This document shows positions 56,124 to 64,000 of a stretch of DNA of 64,000 bases, piece after piece. Below the pieces are notes generated by a model. That model was not told where the DNA came from, did no database searches, and saw nothing but the letters and a program-made list of their open reading frames with translations. Numbering within the stretch: the first letter of the stretch is position 1; each line of letters begins with the position of its first letter. Location of the stretch: assembly GCF_019801015.1 (NCBI RefSeq), contig NZ_JAHVJZ010000001.1, positions 558,001-622,000 on the forward strand. The letters run 5' to 3'. The translations under genes were made by a program, and so were the position numbers. The DNA comes from Marinobacter nauticus (GTDB lineage: Bacteria > Pseudomonadota > Gammaproteobacteria > Enterobacterales > Shewanellaceae).

Positions 56124-58585
56124 TGTTGGGGTCCGGGTACCAAAACGTCACGGTTACCATTATGGCCCGGTGAGCTCACCAGACCACTTTGTTCCATCTG
56201 CTCAACCAGACGCGCGGCCCGGTTATAGCCAATCTTCAGTTTGCGCTGAACGCTGGAGATAGAGGCCCGACGGCTCTCCAGTACAAACGCTACCGCCTCG
56301 TCATAGAGCGGATCCGCGTCTTCAGCATTTTCGGAGGCTTCGCCCGGCAGCAACACTTGTTCGCCGCCGCTTTCACCCGCCAGAATCTCATCAATGTACT
56401 GCGGTTTGGCACGGGCAGACCAGTCTGCCACCACTTTGTGGACTTCGTGGTCGTCAACAAACGCGCCATGAACCCGGATCGGTACACCGGTACCCGGCGG
56501 CAGGTAGAGCATATCGCCCTGCCCCAGCAGCTGTTCGGCACCCTGTTGATCAAGAATGGTTCGGGAGTCAACGCGGCTGGATACCTGGAACGCAATCCGG
56601 GTGGGAATGTTGGCCTTAATCAGACCGGTGATCACATCCACGGATGGCCGCTGTGTCGCCAGAATCAGGTGAATACCAGCCGCCCGCGCTTTCTGGGCAA
56701 TCCGGGCGATCAGCTCTTCCACCTTCTTGCCGACGATCATCATCATGTCAGCAAATTCATCGACCACCACCACGATGGCCGGCAGCTTTTCCAGGTCCGG
56801 CGCTTCGGTGGCCATCGACTGCTCCGGCTGCCAGAACGGGTCTTTGATTGGCTCACCGGCTTCCTTCGCTTCCAGCACTTTGGCGTTATAACCCTTCAGG
56901 TTACGGACACCAAGCGCGGACATTAGCTTGTAACGGCGCTCCATCTCACCCACGCACCAGCGCAGCGCGTTGGACGCCTCCTTCATATCGGTGACCACTT
57001 CGCACAACAGGTGTGGGATCCCTTCATAGACCGACAGTTCCAGCATCTTCGGGTCGATCATGATCAGACGCACATCGTCCGGCGTGGACTTATACAACAG
57101 ACTCAGGATCATCACGTTGACGCCCACCGACTTACCGGAGCCGGTGGTACCGGCCACCAACAGGTGAGGCATCTTAGCCAGGTCCACCACCACCGGATAG
57201 CCGGAGATGTCCTGCCCCAGCACCATGGTGAGGTCTGACTTGGCCTGATCGAACTGTTCGCAATCCAGTACGTCGCGCAGGTACACGATTTCGCGGAATT
57301 TGTTGGGCAACTCCAGACCAATCACCGACTTGCCGGGGATCACCTCCACCACGCGGACGGAAACCGCCGACAAGGCCCGGGCCAGATCCTTAGCCAGGTT
57401 GGTGATCTTGGAGACTTTCACCCCCGGAGCCAGATCCAGCTCAAAGCGGGTGATCACCGGACCCGGGTGCACGTCCACCACGTTGGCGGTCACGTTGAAG
57501 TCCAGCAGCTTGGCTTCCACCAAACGGGCGATGGCATCGAGTTCATCCTGGCTGATGGGGTTCTGGGCCTTATTGGGGCGGTCCAGCAGCTCCAGGGTCG
57601 GCATCGGGGTGGTCGGCACTTCCGGCAAGGTGGTGCCGGCTTTGTCCATCGCCGCCTGCAGGTAGGGCTCCAGCTCAGGCTTTGAATTGCCGTTGTCCTC
57701 AATTGGTGTCACCGGCTCCTCATCGTCCGGGCCTGCAGCCCAGGGCGGGGTCAGGTCAGGCTCGACTCGCTCATCGGTGGCGGTCATCGGCTCGGTGGAC
57801 AACACCGGTTCAAAATCGGGCTCAGCATGCCACTGCGGCTCGCTGCTCAGCATCGGTTCGGTGGCCAGTTCGGGACCCGCGTCATAGGCTTTTTCATCGC
57901 CTTCGCGGCCTTTGCGGCCCTTAAACCGTTCCACCAGCTCCATAAAGCCTTTGGTGTCTTCGGTTTCCTTGTCCTCGTGGGCAAAGTGACGCGGCAGATG
58001 CCAGAGGAACAACAGAGCGGTCACGGTGGCCGCCCCCACTTTTTCCGCCACGGTCAGCCAACTGATGCCGGTCATCAGGGTAAAGCCCGCGCCGATAAAG
58101 CAGAGCAGAAACAGGGTGGTACCCAGCAGGTTGAAATAGGGCAGCATCGCCGCCGCGACCACATCCCCCACCACCCCGCCAGCGGAGAAGTAATGGATGT
58201 CGTCGGCGTTCATGGACGCCAGTGCAGCAAAGCTGAGCATGGTCAGCAGGAAACCGATAACGCGCAAGCCGACCGAAAAGTAGTCGAGCTCGGCCAGGCG
58301 ATAGGCCTGGTGGAAGGCCAGCCAGCCAATCGCCGCGCACACCGGCGGCACCAGGTAGGCCGTCAGGCCAAAGACGAAAAACAGAATGTCGGCGATCCAC
58401 GCACCGACCGCGCCCATGGCATTGTTAACCGGGCCTTCCCACGCCGTCTGACTCCAGCCGGGATCGGCAGGATGAAAGGTCGCCAGGGCCATCAGCATAA
58501 ACAACGCAAAGATGGTGGTGAGGATAAGGCCTCCCTCCATCAAACGTTGAAGGCCCGTCATTGGTTGCAGGTTGGACGATGACAA
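56120..58585 (-). CDS. ftsK: DNA translocase FtsK
   Basis: An 821-residue septal DNA pump. About four to five transmembrane helices lie within residues 17-190. A short acidic/proline linker (about 200-330) replaces the very long E. coli linker. The motor has Walker [16 protein letters not shown] (about 470) and Walker [14 protein letters not shown] (about 600). The gamma domain ([21 protein letters not shown]) reads KOPS sites. The start is a TTG at 58585: GAGGAG lies exactly six bases upstream and no earlier ATG is available. It is the first gene of the ftsK-to-serS operon. Confidence 0.96.
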   Translation of the reverse strand: MSSSNLQPMTGLQRLMEGGLILTTIFALFMLMALATFHPADPGWSQTAWEGPVNNAMGAVGAWIADILFFVFGLTAYLVPPVCAAIGWLAFHQAYRLAELDYFSVGLRVIGFLLTMLSFAALASMNADDIHYFSAGGVVGDVVAAAMLPYFNLLGTTLFLLCFIGAGFTLMTGISWLTVAEKVGAATVTALLFLWHLPRHFAHEDKETEDTKGFMELVERFKGRKGREGDEKAYDAGPELATEPMLSSEPQWHAEPDFEPVLSTEPMTATDERVEPDLTPPWAAGPDDEEPVTPIEDNGNSKPELEPYLQAAMDKAGTTLPEVPTTPMPTLELLDRPNKAQNPISQDELDAIARLVEAKLLDFNVTANVVDVHPGPVITRFELDLAPGVKVSKITNLAKDLARALSAVSVRVVEVIPGKSVIGLELPNKFREIVYLRDVLDCEQFDQAKSDLTMVLGQDISGYPVVVDLAKMPHLLVAGTTGSGKSVGVNVMILSLLYKSTPDDVRLIMIDPKMLELSVYEGIPHLLCEVVTDMKEASNALRWCVGEMERRYKLMSALGVRNLKGYNAKVLEAKEAGEPIKDPFWQPEQSMATEAPDLEKLPAIVVVVDEFADMMMIVGKKVEELIARIAQKARAAGIHLILATQRPSVDVITGLIKANIPTRIAFQVSSRVDSRTILDQQGAEQLLGQGDMLYLPPGTGVPIRVHGAFVDDHEVHKVVADWSARAKPQYIDEILAGESGGEQVLLPGEASENAEDADPLYDEAVAFVLESRRASISSVQRKLKIGYNRAARLVEQMEQSGLVSSPGHNGNRDVLVPGPQQ

Positions 58586-58690
58586 GTGTCGCTCCTCGAC
58601 CGGTCCAAAAAAGAAGAATAACCCGCTTACCTTACCAAAGCCGTTGGATGTTACCTACCATTGCGAGGCCATCACCTTGCCATAGAAACA

Positions 58691-58716
58691 AAAAGTGCCC
58701 CGATTGGGGCACTTTT
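58691..58716 (-). terminator. Terminator after lrp
   Basis: An 11-bp perfect stem (AAAAGTGCCCC/GGGGCACTTTT) with loop GATT, followed by TGTTTCT on the minus strand. Confidence 0.82.
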
Positions 58717-58733
58717 GTTCAACTCAGCGTTGT

Positions 58734-59237
58734 TCAGTTCGATGTAACAGAGGAGATCTGAACCCGGCTGGTTTGTTTCACTTCTTCCATCACCACGTAG
58801 GTACGCGTGTCTTTTACTGCCGGCAGACGCAGCAAAGTTTCAGACAGCAAACGGCGGTAGGCCGTCATATCGCTGACTCGGGTCTTCAACAGGTAGTCGA
58901 AGTCGCCGGACACCAGATGGCACTCCTGCACATCTTCCAGTTCCATCACCGCTCGGTTGAACTGTTCGAAGACATCGGGGGTATCGCGATTGAGGGAGAT
59001 CTCGACGTAAACCAGCAGGGAGGCGCCGAGGTAGTGAGGGTTGACCTGAGCCGTGTAACCGAGAATAAAACCTTGACGTTCCAGTCGCTTAACCCGCTCC
59101 AGACAGGGGGTTGGACTGAGGCCGACACGCTTGGACAACTCCACGTTGGAGATCCGGCCATCCCGTTGCAGTTCATTTAGGATGTTGCGGTCGATTCTAT
59201 CAAGTTCTTTCAACGGCTTTTTCTTGTTATATGCCAT
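58734..59237 (-). CDS. lrp: Leucine-responsive regulatory protein
   Basis: A 167-residue global regulator of amino-acid metabolism. The N-terminal helix-turn-helix is RISNVELSKRVGLSPTPCLERVKR (within about 30-55). The C-terminal RAM domain includes ECHLVSGDFDYLLKTRV and TYVVMEEVKQ, almost identical to E. coli Lrp as I recall it. It is divergent from ald, which in many bacteria is an Lrp target. Confidence 0.96.
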   Translation of the reverse strand: MAYNKKKPLKELDRIDRNILNELQRDGRISNVELSKRVGLSPTPCLERVKRLERQGFILGYTAQVNPHYLGASLLVYVEISLNRDTPDVFEQFNRAVMELEDVQECHLVSGDFDYLLKTRVSDMTAYRRLLSETLLRLPAVKDTRTYVVMEEVKQTSRVQISSVTSN

Positions 59238-59307
59238 AAATACTTCCTTAGTTCCCGTCTAACGCGGGATATTGTCCTGTGTGCACCCAAATAAATCGGG
59301 GGAAATG

Positions 59308-59328
59308 CTCCCGACGGGAGAATATACT
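59308..59328 (+). promoter_or_regulatory. Inverted repeat and -10 in the lrp-ald intergenic region
   Basis: CTCCCG-A-CGGGAG (59308-59320) is a perfect inverted repeat placed two bases before TATACT (59323-59328), a likely -10 for ald. The -35 region is poor, as expected for an activated promoter. It does not resemble the Lrp consensus. Confidence 0.4.
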
Positions 59329-59416
59329 AACTGAGCGCCTAAGGCCAAGTAAAATATCGCGAATAATTTAACAGCGACGCAATCCAACAATAACCCTAAT
59401 AAGAGGACGGAGAAGC

Positions 59417-60535
59417 ATGATCATCGGTGTACCCAAGGAAATTAAGAACCATGAATATCGCGTTGGCATGGTGCCTGCCAGTGTGCGGGAACTGACCAGC
59501 CGTGGCCATGATGTTCTGGTTCAAACCCAGGCGGGCATCGGAATTGGCTGTACCGATCAAGATTACATCGACGCTGGCGCAAAGATTCTGCCGACCGCAG
59601 AAGCTGTGTTTGCCGAGGCGGAGATGATCGTAAAGGTAAAAGAACCCCAGGCAGTAGAACGCGCTATGCTGCGTCCTGGTCAAATCCTCTTTACCTACCT
59701 GCATCTGGCCCCGGATGCACCCCAGACCGAAGATCTGGTTAAGAGCGGCGCCGTTTGTATCGCCTATGAGACCGTAACCGACGCCCGTGGTGGCCTGCCT
59801 CTGCTGGCTCCGATGTCCGAAGTGGCCGGTCGCATGTCCATCCAGGCCGGTGCACAGGCACTGGAGAAGTCCAACCAGGGTCGTGGCATGCTGCTGGGCG
59901 GCGTACCGGGCGTAGAGCCGGCCAAAGTGGTTGTCATTGGTGGTGGTATGGTAGGCCGCAACGCTGCGCTGATGGCCGTAGGCATGGGCGCAGACGTGAC
60001 CATCCTGGACCGCAACGTAAACGTCCTGCGTGACCTGAACAACCAGTTCGAGAACCGCGCCAAAGTCATCTACTCCACTGCTGAAGCGCTGGAGAAGCAT
60101 GTACTGGATGCGGATCTGGTTATCGGTGGCGTTCTGATCCCGGGTGCCGCCGCACCGAAGCTGGTGACCCGTGAGCACATCGCCAAGATGAAGCCGGGTT
60201 CTGCCATTGTTGACGTGGCCATCGATCAGGGCGGTTGCGTGGAAACCTCCAAGCCGACCACCCACCAGGATCCGGTGTACATCGTTGACGACGTGGTGCA
60301 CTACTGCGTAGCCAACATGCCGGGCGCGGTGCCGCGCACCTCCACCTTCGCACTGAACAACGCCACCCTGCCCTACATCATTGCTCTGGCAGAGAAAGGC
60401 TACGCCAAGGCGCTGCTGGACGACGCTCACCTGATGAACGGCCTGAACGTCATCGACGGCAAAATCACCTGCCGCGAAGTGGCTGAAGCGCTGGGTTACG
60501 ACTACGTCAATCCGAGCGACGTTGTAAAAGCCTGA
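59417..60535 (+). CDS. ald: Alanine dehydrogenase
   Basis: A 372-residue NAD-dependent enzyme interconverting alanine and pyruvate plus ammonia. The N-terminal signature is [19 protein letters not shown], the lysine/histidine active site lies in VKVKEPQ and TYLHLAPD, and the NAD site is [18 protein letters not shown] (about 170). GAPAVDV-type late motifs appear as [20 protein letters not shown] lies just before the ATG. It is divergent from lrp and ends at a terminator. Confidence 0.96.
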   Translation: MIIGVPKEIKNHEYRVGMVPASVRELTSRGHDVLVQTQAGIGIGCTDQDYIDAGAKILPTAEAVFAEAEMIVKVKEPQAVERAMLRPGQILFTYLHLAPDAPQTEDLVKSGAVCIAYETVTDARGGLPLLAPMSEVAGRMSIQAGAQALEKSNQGRGMLLGGVPGVEPAKVVVIGGGMVGRNAALMAVGMGADVTILDRNVNVLRDLNNQFENRAKVIYSTAEALEKHVLDADLVIGGVLIPGAAAPKLVTREHIAKMKPGSAIVDVAIDQGGCVETSKPTTHQDPVYIVDDVVHYCVANMPGAVPRTSTFALNNATLPYIIALAEKGYAKALLDDAHLMNGLNVIDGKITCREVAEALGYDYVNPSDVVKA

Positions 60536-60561
60536 TTGCAGCAATCGGGATAATCAATGTG

Positions 60562-60588
60562 ACGGGGGCAACAGCCCCCGTTTCTTTT
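60562..60588 (+). terminator. Terminator after ald
   Basis: An 8-bp stem (ACGGGGGC/GCCCCCGT) with loop AACA, then TTCTTTT. Confidence 0.85.
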
Positions 60589-60606
60589 GCCAGTCCTTTT
60601 TTTTAG

Positions 60607-61593
<987 letters not shown>

Positions 61594-61614
61594 TCCGCTG
61601 TACGTTTGATCCAC

Positions 61615-61640
61615 AATGGGGCCTGAGGGCCCCATTTTGT
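61615..61640 (+). terminator. Terminator after trxB
   Basis: A 9-bp stem (AATGGGGCC/GGCCCCATT) with loop TGAG, then TTGT. It lies only 10 bases before cydD, so read-through or a start inside it is needed for cydDC expression. Confidence 0.7.
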
Positions 61641-61650
61641 CAGGTTCCCC

Positions 61651-63333
61651 ATGGACAAAGACACTGAACGCCAACTTACTGGCTGGTTAAAGCAGGCGGC
61701 CAATGCTGGCCGTCGCTGGCAGCGCATTGCGACGCTGCTCGGTTTCACCAATGGCCTGTTGATCATCGCTCAGGCCTGGCTGATGGCCAGCCTGCTGCAC
61801 GGTCTGATCATCGAAAACCAACCCCTTTCCGACTTTACCCAAACCCTGATCCTGCTGTTTTTGCTGTTCCCTGCCCGCTCCCTCTGCCTTTACGGCAAAG
61901 AGGTGGCCGGTTTTGAAGCGGGCGCCAGGGTACGCCAGCAGCTGCGCAGTGCCCTGCTGGACAAGCTTGGGCGGTTGGGCCCGGCCTACATTCACCAACA
62001 GCCCAGTGGTGCCTGGTCAGCGATGTTGCTGGAGCAGGTGGAGAAGTTGCAGGAGTTTTACGCCAAATACCTGCCCCAGATGATGCTGGTTGGCCTTATC
62101 CCTGCCGCGATTCTGGTGGTGGTGTACCCCATCAACTGGGCCGCTGGCCTGATTTTTACCGTCACTGCGCCGCTCACCATTCTGTTTATGGTCGTCGTTG
62201 GCATGGGCGCTGCGGATGCCAACAAGCGCAACTTCCTGGCGCTGGCCCGTCTGTCCGGTCACTTCCTGGACCGGCTCAAAGGGCTTCGTACCGTACGTCA
62301 GTTCGATCGTGAAGCCGCCGAGGTGGCCCGTATGGATATGGCGTCGGATCAGTTCCGCCGCCGCACCATGGAAGTGCTGCGCATGGCGTTTCTGTCGTCC
62401 GCGGTGCTGGAGTTCTTTGCTTCCATCTCCATCGCGGTGGTCGCGGTCTATTTCGGTTTCTCCTATCTGGGGGAGCTGAACTTTGGCCATTACGGCGCCG
62501 GTGTCACGCTCCTGACTGGCCTTCTGGTGCTGATCCTGGCACCGGAGTTCTTCCAGCCATTTCGTGATTTGGGCGCCTATTACCATGCCAAGGCCCAGGC
62601 GCTGGGCGCTGCTGAGTCATTGATTCGTTTTCTTGAGACGCCCGAGTTGGCGACCACCGAAAACGGCACTCTGAACGCCAGTGAGGGCATCACTCTCCAG
62701 GCCTCGAAACTTGTGGTCACTACCGCGGAAGGCAAACCCTTGACCGCGCCAATGGATTTTGAGGTTGCCGACGGTGAGTTGCTGACCGTTGGTGGCGTCA
62801 CCGGAAGTGGCAAAACCTCACTGATGCAGGCACTGATGGGCTTTTTGCCCTATCAGGGCAGCCTAACCGTAAACGGGCAGGAGATCGCCAGCCTGCCCCG
62901 GGGCGCCTGGCTGGCGCATCTCACCTGGCTGGGGCAAAACCCCGTGTTGCTGCACGGCACCATCGCCGAGAATCTGCGGCTTGCCGCGCCAGAAGCCAGT
63001 GATGAACAGCTTTGGCAAGCACTGGAAAACGCCCACGCTGCCGAATTTGTGCAGCGGCTCTCCGGCAAGCTGGACTATCTGGTCGGCGACCGGGCTGGCG
63101 GCTTGTCCGTGGGTCAGGCGCAGCGTCTGGCGCTGGCCCGTGCCCTGCTAAAACCTTCCGGGCTGCTGCTGCTTGATGAACCCAGCGCCAGCCTGGACAA
63201 AGAGAGTGAGCAATTGGTCAACGCGGCACTGGCCCAGGTACGCCAGGGCTGCACCACCGTATTAATCAGCCACCGACCTGAGCAGTTGGCTCAGGGAGAC
63301 CGTCAGCTGACTCTGGGAGGTCTCCATGGGTGA
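61651..63333 (+). CDS. cydD: ABC exporter subunit CydD
   Basis: A 560-residue half-transporter of the CydDC exporter, needed for assembly of cytochrome bd oxidase; the cargo has been reported as glutathione/cysteine and more recently haem. Six membrane helices fill residues 25-310. The nucleotide domain has Walker A GGVTGSGKTSLMQAL (about 385), the signature LSVGQAQRLALARAL (LSVGQ, about 480) and Walker B LLLLDEPSASLD. It overlaps cydC by eight bases. Confidence 0.94.
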   Translation: MDKDTERQLTGWLKQAANAGRRWQRIATLLGFTNGLLIIAQAWLMASLLHGLIIENQPLSDFTQTLILLFLLFPARSLCLYGKEVAGFEAGARVRQQLRSALLDKLGRLGPAYIHQQPSGAWSAMLLEQVEKLQEFYAKYLPQMMLVGLIPAAILVVVYPINWAAGLIFTVTAPLTILFMVVVGMGAADANKRNFLALARLSGHFLDRLKGLRTVRQFDREAAEVARMDMASDQFRRRTMEVLRMAFLSSAVLEFFASISIAVVAVYFGFSYLGELNFGHYGAGVTLLTGLLVLILAPEFFQPFRDLGAYYHAKAQALGAAESLIRFLETPELATTENGTLNASEGITLQASKLVVTTAEGKPLTAPMDFEVADGELLTVGGVTGSGKTSLMQALMGFLPYQGSLTVNGQEIASLPRGAWLAHLTWLGQNPVLLHGTIAENLRLAAPEASDEQLWQALENAHAAEFVQRLSGKLDYLVGDRAGGLSVGQAQRLALARALLKPSGLLLLDEPSASLDKESEQLVNAALAQVRQGCTTVLISHRPEQLAQGDRQLTLGGLHG

Positions 63334-64000
63334 TTTGAAACCCTTCCTGGCGCTGTATCGGCGTCACTGGGGCCGCCTCAGCCTGGGCGTGTTGCTGGCC
63401 TTGCTGACCCTGCTGGGCAGCATTGGCCTGTTGTCCCTGTCCGGTTGGTTTATTGCAGCCACCGCCGTTGCCGGCCTCACCATCACCCGCAGCGCCGAGT
63501 TCAACTACATGATGCCGGCTGGCGGCGTGCGCTTCCTCTCGGTCAGCCGCACCGCCGCCCGCTGGGCCGAGCGGGTGGTCAGTCATGACGCCACCTTCCG
63601 TCTGCTGGCCACTCTGCGCAGCTGGTTCTTCCAGCGGATTGCCCCATTGGGGCCGGGACAGCTTAAGGATCTGCGTGATGGCGACCTGCTCAATCGGATG
63701 GTGGCCGACATCGACGCCCTGGATCACCTCTATCTGAGGCTTATCACCCCGGTTGTAGCGGGCTCCCTTGCCATCCTGGCGTTGATGGGGCTGATCGCCC
63801 TGTTTGACGGCCAACTGGCACTGATTCTGGGCGGTACCCTGTTTGCGCTGCTGGCGTTGTTCCCGCTGATTTTCTATCGGCTTGGCCTCAAGCCCGGCAC
63901 CATCCTGTCTGAGCGTCTTACCGCACTGCGGCTGGCGCTGGGCGATTGGGTCGAAGCGCAGAGTGAACTGGCGGTCTTTGGCGCCACGGATAGCCAGCGA
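63326..64000 (+). CDS. cydC: ABC exporter subunit CydC, 5' part
   Basis: The first 225 codons of the partner half-transporter, cut by the window edge, so the nucleotide-binding domain is not visible. The membrane domain begins LKPFLALYRRHWGRLSLGVL, and SLSGWFIAATAVAGL and the conserved FLSVSRTAARWAERVVSHDATFR identify CydC. It starts inside the last codons of cydD, with GGGAGG upstream. Confidence 0.92.
   Translation, partial: MGDLKPFLALYRRHWGRLSLGVLLALLTLLGSIGLLSLSGWFIAATAVAGLTITRSAEFNYMMPAGGVRFLSVSRTAARWAERVVSHDATFRLLATLRSWFFQRIAPLGPGQLKDLRDGDLLNRMVADIDALDHLYLRLITPVVAGSLAILALMGLIALFDGQLALILGGTLFALLALFPLIFYRLGLKPGTILSERLTALRLALGDWVEAQSELAVFGATDSQR

Overview
The window is a stretch of ordinary chromosome from a gammaproteobacterium of the Alteromonadales, most like Ferrimonas or a close relative of Shewanella. 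This rests on three things. The gene order gyrA-serC-hisC-aroA-cmk-rpsA-ihfB-lapAB-pyrF has ubiG-gph-nrdAB-yfaE divergent from it. A zwf-pgl-edd-eda cluster sits next to hexR, pykA, two GAPDH genes and a DUF2989 lipoprotein gene. The third block is ftsK-lolA-rarA-crcB-serS, lrp, ald, trxB and cydDC. By eye the G+C content is in the high fifties. I see no rRNA, tRNA, transposase, integrase, prophage, CRISPR array or defence island.

Layout. 1-10.7 kb (minus strand): an AttEFGH-like ABC system with a lipoprotein, a small-molecule phosphotransferase, two membrane proteins, a methyltransferase, a diguanylate cyclase, phosphatidylserine synthase with a DUF1904 partner, and a 30-residue YnhF-like peptide. 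10.8-13.9 kb (plus): PBP4 and a protein with a degenerate GGDEF domain overlapping it, then a small unknown gene. 14-28 kb (minus): an acyl-CoA dehydrogenase and a dienoyl-CoA-reductase-like SDR, then pyrF, lapBA, ihfB, rpsA, cmk, aroA, hisC, serC and gyrA. 28.3-33.8 kb (plus): ubiG, gph and the class Ia ribonucleotide reductase operon behind tandem NrdR boxes. 33.8-42.2 kb (mixed): VOC protein, fadH, sppA, ansA, yeaC, a zinc-ribbon protein, a thioredoxin-like protein and a long GAPDH. 42.4-52.4 kb: the central-carbon block (GAPDH, Entner-Doudoroff and oxidative pentose-phosphate enzymes, HexR, pyruvate kinase). 52.5-64 kb: the ftsK-to-serS operon, lrp, ald, trxB, cydD and the 5' part of cydC.

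How the genes work together. zwf, pgl, edd and eda turn glucose-6-phosphate into pyruvate and glyceraldehyde-3-phosphate, which GAPDH and PykA take on. HexR-box matches lie in front of zwf, gapA and (half-conserved) pykA, so this block probably answers to the intermediate sensed by HexR. Two fatty-acid oxidation loci (the acyl-CoA dehydrogenase and fadH) both carry PsrA-type AAAC-N2-4-GTTT sites, and the fadH region also has a perfect CRP site. nrdAB has a promoter, two NrdR boxes exactly 31 bp apart and two near-match DnaA boxes.

No new large system was found. The better leads are a standalone, tail-anchored WYL-like protein, a degenerate GGDEF protein translationally coupled to PBP4, a UUCG-capped terminator whose T-tract runs into the aroA ribosome binding site, and several unexplained short palindromes in promoters. 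Most start codons were reassigned from the longest reading frame using ribosome binding sites, overlaps and family length. No database search was possible.
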